A DNA stretch of 57,405 nucleotides from DATGMB01 sp035293845 (GTDB taxonomy: Bacteria; Acidobacteriota; Terriglobia; Bryobacterales; Bryobacteraceae): assembly GCA_035293845.1 (NCBI GenBank), contig DATGMB010000086.1, forward strand, positions 1 through 57,405, read 5' to 3'. This document shows positions 31,490-40,619 of this stretch, piece by piece. Position 1 is the stretch's first letter; every line of letters begins with the position of its first letter. The notes beneath the pieces are model-generated. The model saw only the letters and a program-made list of their open reading frames with translations. It had not been told where the DNA came from and did not search any database. The position numbers were made by a program, and so were the translations under genes.

Positions 31490-32944
31490 ATGATCTTTCG
31501 AAGGACGCAGTTGCTGCCGGTCTTTTCGGTGGCGCTGGCCGCTCTGGCGCTCGATGCGCCGGGCTTTGCCGCCAGCCACCGCGAAGCGCCGATCACCGCT
31601 CTGGACCAGAAAGCCGACATCACCGATTGGTATGCCTTTGTCAGTCCCGAGCATCCGGACCGCGTGGTCCTGATCCTGAACGTCGATCCCTTTCTCGAGC
31701 CGTCGAACGGTCCGAATTATTTCCCGTTCGATCCTGGCATTCTGTACGAAATGAAGATCGATAACAATCATGACGGCATCCCGGACGTCACCTTTCAATT
31801 CCGCTTCAAGACGCAGATTACGAACCCCGGCCTGTTCACGGGCTACGTCGGCGGGCTGGCCGGAATTCCTCCGATTACCGCGCTCTCCGGTCCTGGTTCC
31901 GAGGGGCTAAATACGATTCAAACGTATGAAGTCACGATGATCACGCCGAATATCCGGGAAACGTTGAACAACGGGCAGACGCTGTTCGCGGTGCCGAGCA
32001 ACGTGGGGCCGCGGACAATGCCGAACTACTCCGCGCTGCGCCAGCAGGGCGTTTACACGTTATTGAACGGAATTCGCGTTTTCGCGGGCACGGTCGCCGA
32101 TCCGTTCTTTATCGACCTCGGCGCCGCGTTCGACTCGCTGAATTTCCGGAGCCAGGCCGGCGGCGGCGTGCTCACGCCCGCGGTGGATGCCGACGACACG
32201 CACAACTATGCCCCGAATGCGCTGGCCGGCTTCAACGTGAATACGATCGCGCTGGAGGTACCCATTACGATGTTGACCGCCGACGGCAAGACGCACGCCG
32301 CGGGCGACAAGCTGGCCGTCATCGGCACGTGGGGGACGACTTCGCGGCGGAGGCAATCCGTTCTGCGCGATGGAGCGGCCGCGGGCGGCTGGGCCCAGGT
32401 GCAGCGGATGGGCAATCCGCTGATCAATGAGTTGATCATCGGGACCGGGTCCAAGGACCGCTTCAGCATGGATTACCCCACCAACGATGCCCAGTTCTCG
32501 AACTTCTTCCTGAACCCGCTGCTGGCGCAGATATTCGCCGGGATCGGAATTCCCGTACCGGCGGCCCCGCGCACGGACCTGCTGCCGCTGGTGCAGTACA
32601 TGGCGCCGATCTGTCCCGGATGCGGCCCGAGCGACGCCGGTCCGGTCGCCGACCTGCTGCGGTTGAACACCGGGATCGCGCCGGCGCCGGTGGGCTCGCA
32701 GAAGCGGCTCGGATTCCTGGCCGGCGACACATCCGGCTTCCCGAACGGCCGGCGCCCGGTGGACGATGTGGTCGACATTGCGGCGCGCGCGGTGGCGGGG
32801 ATTCTCGTCGACAGCAATAAGTACGGCACGCGAATCGGCGATGGCGTGAATGTTTCGACCGTGCCGCTGAGTGGGACGTTTCCGTTTCTGGCGGCCGCCT
32901 ACAGCGGCCGGGATAGCGCTCACAATTCGGCTGAGGCGCAGTAG
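31490..32944 (+). CDS. DUF4331 secreted protein
   Basis: 484 aa with a signal peptide (to about residue 28). The mature N-terminus ASHREAPITALDQKADITDW, then YAFVSPEHPDRVVLILNVDP, is the hallmark of DUF4331. VDADDTHNYAPNALAGFNVN, and RPVDDVVDIAARAVAGIL near the end, also fit. The function of the family is unknown; the protein is presumably periplasmic or surface-associated. It lies 81 bases behind the anti-sigma gene in the same direction and ahead of a TPR and a receptor gene, so it is probably part of the sigma factor's regulon. Confidence 0.9.
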   Translation: MIFRRTQLLPVFSVALAALALDAPGFAASHREAPITALDQKADITDWYAFVSPEHPDRVVLILNVDPFLEPSNGPNYFPFDPGILYEMKIDNNHDGIPDVTFQFRFKTQITNPGLFTGYVGGLAGIPPITALSGPGSEGLNTIQTYEVTMITPNIRETLNNGQTLFAVPSNVGPRTMPNYSALRQQGVYTLLNGIRVFAGTVADPFFIDLGAAFDSLNFRSQAGGGVLTPAVDADDTHNYAPNALAGFNVNTIALEVPITMLTADGKTHAAGDKLAVIGTWGTTSRRRQSVLRDGAAAGGWAQVQRMGNPLINELIIGTGSKDRFSMDYPTNDAQFSNFFLNPLLAQIFAGIGIPVPAAPRTDLLPLVQYMAPICPGCGPSDAGPVADLLRLNTGIAPAPVGSQKRLGFLAGDTSGFPNGRRPVDDVVDIAARAVAGILVDSNKYGTRIGDGVNVSTVPLSGTFPFLAAAYSGRDSAHNSAEAQ

Positions 32945-33085
32945 CGAGTGAATCGGGCGGCTGGTTCGGCGTGCAGAAGGGCCGGTTTGAAACAGCCGCC
33001 CGCCTTTGAGGAGAGCGACCCTCGTCTCGTGCGCGCGGGGAAGGGTTTCACGGCGCGCGCGTGGGATAGGGTGGGGCGGCTGTCC

Positions 33086-33161
33086 GCGCATGATGCGCGG
33101 CCTGCAAATCATCGCCTCATTAGAATGAGCGACTTAGAAAATCGAGTGGCGCATGATGCGC
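33086..33161. promoter_or_regulatory. two identical palindromic 13-mers upstream of the TPR gene
   Basis: GCGCATGATGCGC occurs at 33086-33098 and again at 33149-33161, 63 bases (six helical turns) apart. Each is a near-perfect palindrome, GCGCA-TGA-TGCGC. The second ends about 20 bases before the TPR start codon. The arrangement suggests paired sites for a dimeric regulator. The rest of the 238-base gap 32945-33182 contains no convincing gene. Confidence 0.5.
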
Positions 33162-33182
33162 CGTCTGACAGGAAGGACGTGT

Positions 33183-34463
33183 ATGAACGACGAAATTACG
33201 AAGACATCCCCGACCGGCATCGAGGTTTCCAAAATGCCCGGCGTGCGGCGCGCATTCGGCCCCGTGGAGGGCCGCTGCCCGGCGGCCGATCAGGCGGCTT
33301 TTCGGGATGTGCGGGGCAACAGGAAATTTCTAGGCGTGCTCGCCCTGCTGGTTTGCGTTCTGCCCGCGTTTGCGGCTACGCCGGCTGAGCTGTCTATCCG
33401 TAAAGCCGAAGAGGAAATCGCCAGGCGGCCGGATCACTACCCGTATTACAACGCCCTCGCGATGGCGTACGCGCGCCGCGCGCGCGAAACGTCCGACGTG
33501 CGGTTTTATGCCAGGGCGGAAGAGACGCTGCAGAAATCGTTCGCTCTTTCGCCGGATAACTACGAAGGGATGAAGGTCAGAACCTGGCTGCTGCTCGGCC
33601 GCCACGAATTCGCGCAGGCGCGCGAGATCGCCGTGCGGCTGAACCGCCAGACTCCGGACGATGTCACGGTCTACGGATATCTCGCCGACGCCAACGCGGA
33701 ATTGGGCAACTACCGGGAGGCGGTCGATGCGGTGCAGTGGATGCTCAATCTGCGCCCAGGGAACGTGCCGGGCCTCACGCGCGCGGCTTACCTTCGAGAA
33801 TTGCACGGCGATCTCGAGGGCGCGATCGAACTCATGCAGGAGGCCTACGATTCCACGCCATACCAGGAACTCGAAGACCGCGCCTGGCTGATCACGCAGA
33901 TCGCGCACCTGCACTTGGCGGCCGGACGGATCGATGAGGCCGAGCGGTTTGCGAACGGGGCGCTGGGGATCTTCCCCGATTATCACTACGCGCTGGGCAC
34001 ACTGGGCCAGGTTCGCATGGCGCAGGGGCGATACGCGGAAGCGGTCACGGTTTTCCAGAAGCGTTACGATGCCGCGCCGCATGCGGAAAACCTCTTCGCG
34101 CTTGCGGAATCGCTCCAGGCCGCCGGACGAGATGCGGAAGCACAGCGCGCCTTCGCGGAGTTCGAGCGGAAGGCCCTGGCGGAATCGAATCAGGCCGATA
34201 ATGCCAATCACGAACTCGTGGCGTACTACATCGACTACGCGAATCGGCCGGACCAGGCACGGCGCATTGCCGAGCGCGAACTGGCCCGGCGGCACGATGC
34301 TTTCACGTTGGATGCGTACGCGTGGGCGCTGCACGCCGCCGGGGACGACCGCCGGGCGGCGGAGCAGATCGCACGCGCGCTGAGCTTCGGCCTGCGGGAT
34401 GCCAAAGTGCTGGAACATGAGAGAATCATCAGGAGAAGCGCCGGCGAGCGCGCCGCACGCTAA
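33183..34463 (+). CDS. tetratricopeptide repeat protein, membrane-anchored or secreted
   Basis: About 426 aa. A strong AGGAAGGA ribosome site fixes the ATG at 33183. The first about 48 residues are soluble, then comes one hydrophobic segment (FLGVLALLVCVLPAFA) followed by ATPAELS. The rest is helical repeats with TPR character, e.g. YYNALAMAYARRARETSDVR, VYGYLADANAELGNYREAVD and YHYALGTLGQVRMAQGRYAE, ending with IARALSFGLRDAKVLEHE. It could be a type II anchored periplasmic scaffold, or the real start may be a GTG at 33309 giving a simple signal peptide. It probably works with the DUF4331 protein and the receptor downstream, which starts eight bases after its stop. Confidence 0.82.
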   Translation: MNDEITKTSPTGIEVSKMPGVRRAFGPVEGRCPAADQAAFRDVRGNRKFLGVLALLVCVLPAFAATPAELSIRKAEEEIARRPDHYPYYNALAMAYARRARETSDVRFYARAEETLQKSFALSPDNYEGMKVRTWLLLGRHEFAQAREIAVRLNRQTPDDVTVYGYLADANAELGNYREAVDAVQWMLNLRPGNVPGLTRAAYLRELHGDLEGAIELMQEAYDSTPYQELEDRAWLITQIAHLHLAAGRIDEAERFANGALGIFPDYHYALGTLGQVRMAQGRYAEAVTVFQKRYDAAPHAENLFALAESLQAAGRDAEAQRAFAEFERKALAESNQADNANHELVAYYIDYANRPDQARRIAERELARRHDAFTLDAYAWALHAAGDDRRAAEQIARALSFGLRDAKVLEHERIIRRSAGERAAR

Positions 34464-34471
34464 GCCGATCT

Positions 34472-36706
34472 ATGAGATTCCAGGCTGTTCTCTTCCTCAC
34501 CGCGACGTGTCTTACCGCGCAGGCCGGCAGCCATATCGCCGGCCAGGTGACCGATACTCAGGGCAATCCCGTTGCAGGCGCGCGGCTCCGGCTGAGCGCC
34601 TGCAGCGTCGCAGGGGCGCCGGAGACGACCAGCGGCATCGACGGGCGATTCGAGTTTGCCGGCATCGCTTCCGGTAGATGTGAGTTGCGCGCCTCCGCGC
34701 CCGGTTTTGCCGAAACAGGGAAGACCATCGCGGCCGGCGAGGGTCAGGAAACGGCCACGGTAAATCTCCAGTTCACACGGATCGCGGCCCGGCCGGAAAG
34801 CATCACCGTCACCGCCGACGCGAGGCAGGCGGATATCCAACATCCCGATCCGGCGCGGCAGGTGAGCGTGCGGGAGGAGGTGCTGGACGCCAATCCCGGC
34901 CGTCCGGGCGTCCCGGTTTCCATTCCTGGATTACCGGCAGAAACGGCGTCCGGCGGCATCAAGGCTCCGCAATATTTTGCGCCCGGCGTGGCGGGCGACC
35001 ACGGCGAGCCCGTCGCGCAATTCCTGCAGGCCGGCAGCTATCTCGTGCCGAATAATCTGAGCGCCAACGCGCACGGCAACGGATATTCCGACCCCAACGT
35101 GATGATTCCGGCGGTCATTGAAAGCGTTCAGACGGATGGCGGCGCGTTCGATGTCCGCGAGGGCAATCACGCGGTGAATCTGGCCGTAACTTACGGCTTT
35201 CGGCAGCGCGTGCAGCCGTTTGTCATGATTACGGGCGATGCGCGCGATGTGGACGTGGCAGCGGGATGGAGCCCGGCGGCCGTCGCCATTCGTGAGTGGT
35301 TTGCGGTCGAGGCGTCCTATGGAAACGGCCTGCTGGATCTGCCGGAACACCGGCAGCAGTATAAGACCAATGCATTCCGGGTATTCGATGCGGGCCGCCA
35401 TCAGGTCACGTTGTTGGGCATTGGCTATTATGGCCAATCCAGGATTCCCGGCCTCGTGCCCATCGATGTTCCGAATCTTCACGACACCATCGACCCGCGG
35501 CAACGCGGCCAGACCCACACGGGCGAGATCGCGGCGAACGATGTCTGGCGTTTGTCCTCCGCGGCCGAGCTTCAGTTTTCCGGCTTCTTTCGCACGTACA
35601 ATCTCTCCCTGTATTCGAATTTCGGCGATGGGCTGATCCGCCAGAGCGAGTTTCGGACGGTCACGGGAGGCAATACCACGTACGTTCGGAAGCTCAACCG
35701 GTTCGTATCGCTGCTGGCGGGCGCGGACGCGTTACGGGAAGCGCCGCGGCGGCTGGACCTCGATCGCTATGATTCCGCCGGGATGCCGGCGTATGGCCCG
35801 TTCCGGAAGGTCACTGCCAATAACGTGACGATCAATTCGCTCGCGTCCTATGTTGCGCTGGATGGATGGCTCCTGCCGTGGCTCCACTACAACGCCGGCT
35901 GGCGGCGCGACCAGATCGGCTTCGAGAACGCCGATCTTCTGATTGGCGCCAACTCGTACCACCGGTGGGCGGGCGTGAATTCGCCGAAAGCCAGCATCAC
36001 CCTGGCGCCGCCTGACGGCAGCTTCCTGCCAACGGTGTCGCTCAGCTTCGGCCAGACGTTCTTCACGAACGATCCGCGGATCGGGACAGGAGTCACGGCG
36101 GGCACACCAGTGAGCCGCGCGCACGCGTATCAATTGGTCGTGAGGAAGTCGGTTTTCGGCACGGATCTGCGCCTCATGCTGGGGCGCGTGACGCAGGAGC
36201 AATCGCTGGCCCGGATCGACCCGGACACCGGCCTTCAGTACGATCAGGGGCCGGGGCGGAATCGCTATATCACGCTCGCGGCGCATCGGTATTTCCGGGG
36301 CGGGTCGATCCAGGCTTCGGTTTCCAAAGCCGATGCGCGGGACCTCTCAAGTGGCGCGCCGATACCGGAGGCGCCGCGGTTGATCTTCGATGTCTCGGGC
36401 ACGCTGGACCGCCTCCCCTGGCATTTGCAGGCGCAGGCCGAATACGAGGAAGTGGGACGGAAGCCGCTCGGCGATGGCTTCATGAGCGTTCCGGTCCGCG
36501 AGTTCCGGGGAAGGCTGTTCCGGCAGTTTACTGAGCGTTTCGGGGCAGGCGTCCAGTTCTTGTTAGCCGCGGGCTATACGGGGCAGACGACGGAAGTCCT
36601 CGCACTGCCGGGCGAGGGCAATCCGACGGAGCGGGTCACGGGTGTGTACTTGCCTTCGTACGCGAGCGTCTCGGTGAGTTACCGGTTCGGGCGGATGAGT
36701 CATTGA
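34472..36706 (+). CDS. TonB-dependent receptor-like outer membrane protein
   Basis: 744 aa. Signal peptide (MRFQAVLFLTATCLTAQA), a carboxypeptidase-regulatory-like domain (SHIAGQVTDTQGNPVAGARL to about 105), a plug-like region (about 130-240; IESVQTDGGAFDVREGNHAV) and a barrel ending VSVSYRFGRMSH. It is shorter than the other receptor in this window. It starts eight bases behind the TPR gene, so the two are almost certainly cotranscribed. The substrate is unknown. The 3' end overlaps the convergent gene by seven bases. Confidence 0.88.
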   Translation: MRFQAVLFLTATCLTAQAGSHIAGQVTDTQGNPVAGARLRLSACSVAGAPETTSGIDGRFEFAGIASGRCELRASAPGFAETGKTIAAGEGQETATVNLQFTRIAARPESITVTADARQADIQHPDPARQVSVREEVLDANPGRPGVPVSIPGLPAETASGGIKAPQYFAPGVAGDHGEPVAQFLQAGSYLVPNNLSANAHGNGYSDPNVMIPAVIESVQTDGGAFDVREGNHAVNLAVTYGFRQRVQPFVMITGDARDVDVAAGWSPAAVAIREWFAVEASYGNGLLDLPEHRQQYKTNAFRVFDAGRHQVTLLGIGYYGQSRIPGLVPIDVPNLHDTIDPRQRGQTHTGEIAANDVWRLSSAAELQFSGFFRTYNLSLYSNFGDGLIRQSEFRTVTGGNTTYVRKLNRFVSLLAGADALREAPRRLDLDRYDSAGMPAYGPFRKVTANNVTINSLASYVALDGWLLPWLHYNAGWRRDQIGFENADLLIGANSYHRWAGVNSPKASITLAPPDGSFLPTVSLSFGQTFFTNDPRIGTGVTAGTPVSRAHAYQLVVRKSVFGTDLRLMLGRVTQEQSLARIDPDTGLQYDQGPGRNRYITLAAHRYFRGGSIQASVSKADARDLSSGAPIPEAPRLIFDVSGTLDRLPWHLQAQAEYEEVGRKPLGDGFMSVPVREFRGRLFRQFTERFGAGVQFLLAAGYTGQTTEVLALPGEGNPTERVTGVYLPSYASVSVSYRFGRMSH

Positions 36707-37461
36707 GAGCCGGGCGCGGGCTGGCGCATGTCGATGAAGCAGAAGCTCTCATCACAACGCACGTGCCAGTGATTCAGTCCCAGGCGCCGCAATATGGAGC
36801 GTGCCGGTTCCTGATTCGCGGCAAACATGACTTCCCCCATGCCCCATGGATAGCCTGCGATCGCGGACTGGCAGCAGCTTACTCGCAGAGCGGTCTGCCG
36901 CGAAAGATCCGCGGCCATCAGAGCTGCGCTTTCGTTGATGCGCCGGACGCCTGGCGGTATGGTAACAAGCCGGTCGAGCAGCGGCGCGATCGCAATCGAC
37001 CGGCCCTGGGCGTCGCGGGTCCGCGTGGGCACGAAGAAGAACGCGCCGCCGGCCTCGTCGAGGCGGTAGGCGAAAGGCGACCGGAGATTCGCCGCCGCAA
37101 CGATGCTTGCCAGCAGGTCGTGCGGATTTTTTGGGGAGCCATCCGCGTTTACCGGGAATCGTACCTCGAATCCCCACCGTGCCGGTACCAGCGTGCCGGG
37201 GCGGACATGGGGAACTTCGAGCGAGATGTCCGTCATATCGCCGCGAAATTGAAAGAGCGGGTCTTCGGCGCTCACCATCAGGCCGAACTGCGATCCGAGC
37301 CTGCTGGCAATCGCATCGAGCGGCCGGAAAGTATTGACCGAGAGGACGGCGAGGTCGCCGCGGCGCTCGATTTGCGCAACGTCCGCGGTTTGCGGCATTG
37401 CGGCCGCGACAAGCGCGAGCAACGCGGTGAGTGTCCGGACCAGATAGCCCATCGCCGTCAT
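36700..37461 (-). CDS. secreted protein of unknown function
   Basis: About 253 aa with an N-terminal signal (MTAMGYLVRTLTALLALVAA, then AMPQ). A beta-rich region comes next, LAVLSVNTFRPLDAIASRLG, followed by GFEVRFPVNADGSPKNPHDL, and a Cys-containing C-terminal part (ALRVSCCQSAIAGYPWGMGE, CDESFCFIDM). I do not recognise the family; the four C-terminal Cys suggest disulfides. The ATG at 37461 overlaps the stop of the NHL gene (ATGA), so the two proteins are made together. The upstream open frame to 37638 lies inside the NHL gene and is not real. Confidence 0.7.
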   Translation of the reverse strand: MTAMGYLVRTLTALLALVAAAMPQTADVAQIERRGDLAVLSVNTFRPLDAIASRLGSQFGLMVSAEDPLFQFRGDMTDISLEVPHVRPGTLVPARWGFEVRFPVNADGSPKNPHDLLASIVAAANLRSPFAYRLDEAGGAFFFVPTRTRDAQGRSIAIAPLLDRLVTIPPGVRRINESAALMAADLSRQTALRVSCCQSAIAGYPWGMGEVMFAANQEPARSILRRLGLNHWHVRCDESFCFIDMRQPAPGSQ

Positions 37462-38465
37462 TTCTTCACGTATTTCTTTACGTCCTTGGGACCGACCTCC
37501 GCGCCATAGATATTCCCATCGGCGTCCGCGGCAACGCCCTCGGCATCGCTGGTAATGGCCGTGCCATCGGAGGGGTCGGGGATGAACGCGGTCACGGAGC
37601 CATCGCGCGCGCTGCCGACGCGAATGCCGCGCTTCCATCCGGGGTGATGGCCGTAGCCTTCCTTATCGGTGGATTCGGAGTCGGTCACGTAGATCACGTC
37701 GTTGCGGTCTATGTAGATTCCGCTCGGGCGCGAGAACTGCTTCCATTCGGCGAGGAATTTGCCGTCCTGGTCGAAAATCTGAATGCGGTTATTGGCGCGG
37801 TCGCCGACAAAGAGGCGGCCGCGCGAATCGAACGCAAGGGTGTGGGGCACTTCGAACTGGCCGGGGCCCGATCCATGGCCGCCCCACTGCTTGATGAACT
37901 TGCCGTCCGGCGAGAACTTCATCACGCGGGCGTTACCGCGGCCCGGACTGTGGCCGTCGGAGATGAACAGGTCGCCGTTGGGAGCGATGGCGACATCGTT
38001 CGGCTGGTTGAAGGTGTCAGGCCCGTCGCCGGCGACCCCGGCCTTGCCGAGGGCCATCAGGATTTTCCCCTGCGGGCTGAATTTGAAAACCTGGTGGCCC
38101 TTGCCGTCGCGGCCCTGGCCGTCGGTAATCCAGAAGTTGCCGTCTGGATCGAACGTGATGCTGTGCGGGAACACGAACATCCCGGCGCCCATGCTGCGCA
38201 GCAGCTTGCCGGAGGGCGCAAATTCGAGGATGGGCGCGAGATCCGAGCCGGCACAACTGTTGGCTCCGCAGCGGTCGACCACCCAGATGTGCCCGTCGCG
38301 GGAGACCGCGACCGAGCTGGTCGAGCCCATGGCGCGGCCCGCGGGAAGCTGATACCAGTGTTCGACCGTGCGATAGGGATTGGGCTGCGAGTTGGGCGGG
38401 GCATCGGCTTGCGCGAGCGCGACGGCGCCCGAGAGGGCGAGAAATAAGATCGGACGGCAGAACAT
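37458..38465 (-). CDS. secreted NHL-repeat protein, peptidyl-amidating-lyase-like
   Basis: 335 aa. Signal peptide MFCRPILFLALSGAVALAQA, then six-bladed NHL propeller repeats: SSVAVSRDGHIWVVDR, FPHSITFDPDGNFWITDGQG, QPNDVAIAPNGDLFISDGHS, VPHTLAFDSRGRLFVGDRAN and RPSGIYIDRNDVIYVTDSES. The closest known architecture is the lyase half of peptidylglycine amidating monooxygenase and similar bacterial propellers; lyase activity is not shown. The ribosome site GGAGGAGG precedes the ATG at 38465. Confidence 0.85.
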   Translation of the reverse strand: MFCRPILFLALSGAVALAQADAPPNSQPNPYRTVEHWYQLPAGRAMGSTSSVAVSRDGHIWVVDRCGANSCAGSDLAPILEFAPSGKLLRSMGAGMFVFPHSITFDPDGNFWITDGQGRDGKGHQVFKFSPQGKILMALGKAGVAGDGPDTFNQPNDVAIAPNGDLFISDGHSPGRGNARVMKFSPDGKFIKQWGGHGSGPGQFEVPHTLAFDSRGRLFVGDRANNRIQIFDQDGKFLAEWKQFSRPSGIYIDRNDVIYVTDSESTDKEGYGHHPGWKRGIRVGSARDGSVTAFIPDPSDGTAITSDAEGVAADADGNIYGAEVGPKDVKKYVKK

Positions 38466-38495
38466 GAAACCTCCTCCGGCAAAGCGCGTGGGTCG

Positions 38496-38501
38496 ATTAT
38501 A
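38496..38501 (-). promoter_or_regulatory. -10 box of the NHL gene
   Basis: A perfect TATAAT on the minus strand, 31 bases upstream of the ATG at 38465, in the 96-base divergent gap before the next quinoprotein gene. No -35 element is clear. Confidence 0.45.
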
Positions 38502-38561
38502 CTAGCAAGACGCAATCGGTGGCGCCGGCATACAGCCGCCGGCCGCCGCCAAGGAGGGGGC

Positions 38562-40619
38562 ATGAAGAAGCTTGTGGCGGCCCTGTTTGCCGCGGCGGTG
38601 CTGATCGCGCCGGCTCAGACCAGAGAGGGCAGCGAGTGGCCCACCTACGGAGCCGACCTGGCGAACACGCGATATCGCCCGCTCGATCAGATCAACGCTT
38701 CGAACTTCAGCCAACTGGAGCTGGCGTGGAGCTTCAAGACGGACAACCTCGGATCGCGGCCGGAATACAAGCTCGAAGGCACTCCCCTGATGGTCAAGGG
38801 GGTGCTGTATGCGACCGCGGGCACACGGCGTTCAGTAGTGGCTCTCGACGCGGCCACGGGCGAACTGCTGTGGGTGCACGGAGAGCACGAAGGCGCCCGC
38901 GGCGCGGCGGCCCCACGGCAACTTTCCGGGCGCGGCGTCGCGTATTGGACCGACGGCAGCGCGGAGCGCATCCTGTATGTGACGCCGGGCTACCGGTTGA
39001 TCGCGCTCGATGCCCACACCGGCGCGCCGGTGGCGTCCTTCGGCGACCACGGCGCGGTGGACCTCAAGCTGAACGACGACCAGAACATCTTCCCCGACCT
39101 CACGACGGGCGAAATCGGGCTGCAATCCGCGCCCGTGGTCGCGGGCAATACGGTCATCATCGGTGCGTCGTTTCGCGAGGGCATGACGCCTAGGAGCATG
39201 CGGAACAACAAGGGCTACGTGCGCGGGTTCGATGCGCGCACGGGAAAGCGGCTCTGGATCTTCCACACGATCCCGCAAAAGGGCGAATTCGGGTACGACA
39301 CGTGGCTGAAAGGCTCCGCCGAATACACCGGTAACACCGGCGTGTGGACGCAGATTTCGGTCGATGAGAAGCTCGGGCTGGTCTACCTGCCGGTGGAGTC
39401 GCCCACCGGCGATTATTACGGCGGGCATCGCCCCGGCAACGATCTGTTTGGCGAAAGCCTGGTGTGCGTGGATCTGAAGACGGGTGAGCGCAAGTGGCAT
39501 TTTCAGCTCGTGCATCATCCTCTCTGGGATATGGATATTTCGTCGGCGCCGATCCTGGCGGATATCCAGGTGGACGGAAGAACGGTGCAGGCCGTGGCGC
39601 TGCCGAGCAAGCAGGGGTTCCTCTATGTCTTCGACCGGGTGACCGGAAAGCCGGTCTGGCCCATCGAGGACAAGCCGGCACCCAAAGGCGACGTGCCCGG
39701 GGAGTGGTATTCGCCGACGCAGCCCTATCCCACGCGGCCCGCTGCCTACGCGCGCAACGGGGTTTCGATCGACGACCTGATCGACTTCACGCCGGCGCTG
39801 CGCGACGAAGCGCGCACGCTGGTTGCGAAATACAAGATCGGCCCGGTGTTCACGCCGCCGGTGGAGAGCAAGATCGGTGGGCCGCTGGCGACCCTGACGC
39901 TGGGGACGGCGAGCGGCGGCACCAACTGGCCGGGTGGGTCGTACGATCCGGAAACGCACACGGCGTATCTCTACGCCTGCAACGCCTGCCTGACGCCGAT
40001 CGGGCTGGTGCGGCCGCCCAAGGAGATGTCCGATATGGATTTCGTGGCGGGAACCGCTGGCCAGGAAGTCCGGATGCGCACCGGTCCGGGAGAGAACGCC
40101 GGAGCGGATTCCGCGGCGGCGCGCACGGCGGCTCCGGCCGGGCGGAGCGGCGGGGGAGGTGGCGGCGGCGGATACGGCGGCCTCAGCGTCCATGGGCTGC
40201 CGCTGATCAAGCCGCCCTACGCTACGATTTCCGCGATCGACCTGGACCGCGGCGAGATCGTCTGGCAGATCGCCCACGGCGAAACGCCCGATGCGATTCG
40301 CAACAACCCGGCGCTGAAGGGCCTGAAAATTCCGCGCACCGGCCAATCCGGCTATAACATCGGCACGCTGGTGACGAAATCGCTCGTCATCGCTGGCGAC
40401 AGCCTGATTACGACACAGCCTTCCGGCGCGCGCGGGGCGATGCTGCGGGCCTACGACAAGAAGACTGGGAAGGAAGTGGGCGCCGTGCTCATGCCCGCGC
40501 CGCAGAGCGGATCGCCGATGACATACATGCTCAACGGGAAGCAATACATCGTGGTGGCGGTCAGCGGAGGGCCGTACTCGGGCGAATACCGGGCCTACCG
40601 GCTGCCGGACGAGCAATGA
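38562..40619 (+). CDS. secreted PQQ quinoprotein, glucose-dehydrogenase-like
   Basis: 685 aa. Signal peptide (MKKLVAALFAAAVLIAPAQT) and propeller blades (LDAATGELLWVHG, FDARTGKRLWIFHT, DLDRGEIVWQI). VHHPLWDMDIS (about 318-328) matches the catalytic Asp region of glucose-type quinoproteins. A run of eight glycines interrupts the C-terminal part near residue 530. There is a good AAGGAGG ribosome site. The stop overlaps the start of a monohaem cytochrome gene, its probable electron acceptor. The substrate is unknown. Confidence 0.88.
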   Translation: MKKLVAALFAAAVLIAPAQTREGSEWPTYGADLANTRYRPLDQINASNFSQLELAWSFKTDNLGSRPEYKLEGTPLMVKGVLYATAGTRRSVVALDAATGELLWVHGEHEGARGAAAPRQLSGRGVAYWTDGSAERILYVTPGYRLIALDAHTGAPVASFGDHGAVDLKLNDDQNIFPDLTTGEIGLQSAPVVAGNTVIIGASFREGMTPRSMRNNKGYVRGFDARTGKRLWIFHTIPQKGEFGYDTWLKGSAEYTGNTGVWTQISVDEKLGLVYLPVESPTGDYYGGHRPGNDLFGESLVCVDLKTGERKWHFQLVHHPLWDMDISSAPILADIQVDGRTVQAVALPSKQGFLYVFDRVTGKPVWPIEDKPAPKGDVPGEWYSPTQPYPTRPAAYARNGVSIDDLIDFTPALRDEARTLVAKYKIGPVFTPPVESKIGGPLATLTLGTASGGTNWPGGSYDPETHTAYLYACNACLTPIGLVRPPKEMSDMDFVAGTAGQEVRMRTGPGENAGADSAAARTAAPAGRSGGGGGGGGYGGLSVHGLPLIKPPYATISAIDLDRGEIVWQIAHGETPDAIRNNPALKGLKIPRTGQSGYNIGTLVTKSLVIAGDSLITTQPSGARGAMLRAYDKKTGKEVGAVLMPAPQSGSPMTYMLNGKQYIVVAVSGGPYSGEYRAYRLPDEQ

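Noticed and set aside
31422..31491. Direct repeat GAAATCCGAT at 31422 and 31482 before the DUF4331 gene
   Set aside because: Ten bases only, with the second copy running into the start codon; it may be chance. Not enough to call a sigma factor binding site.
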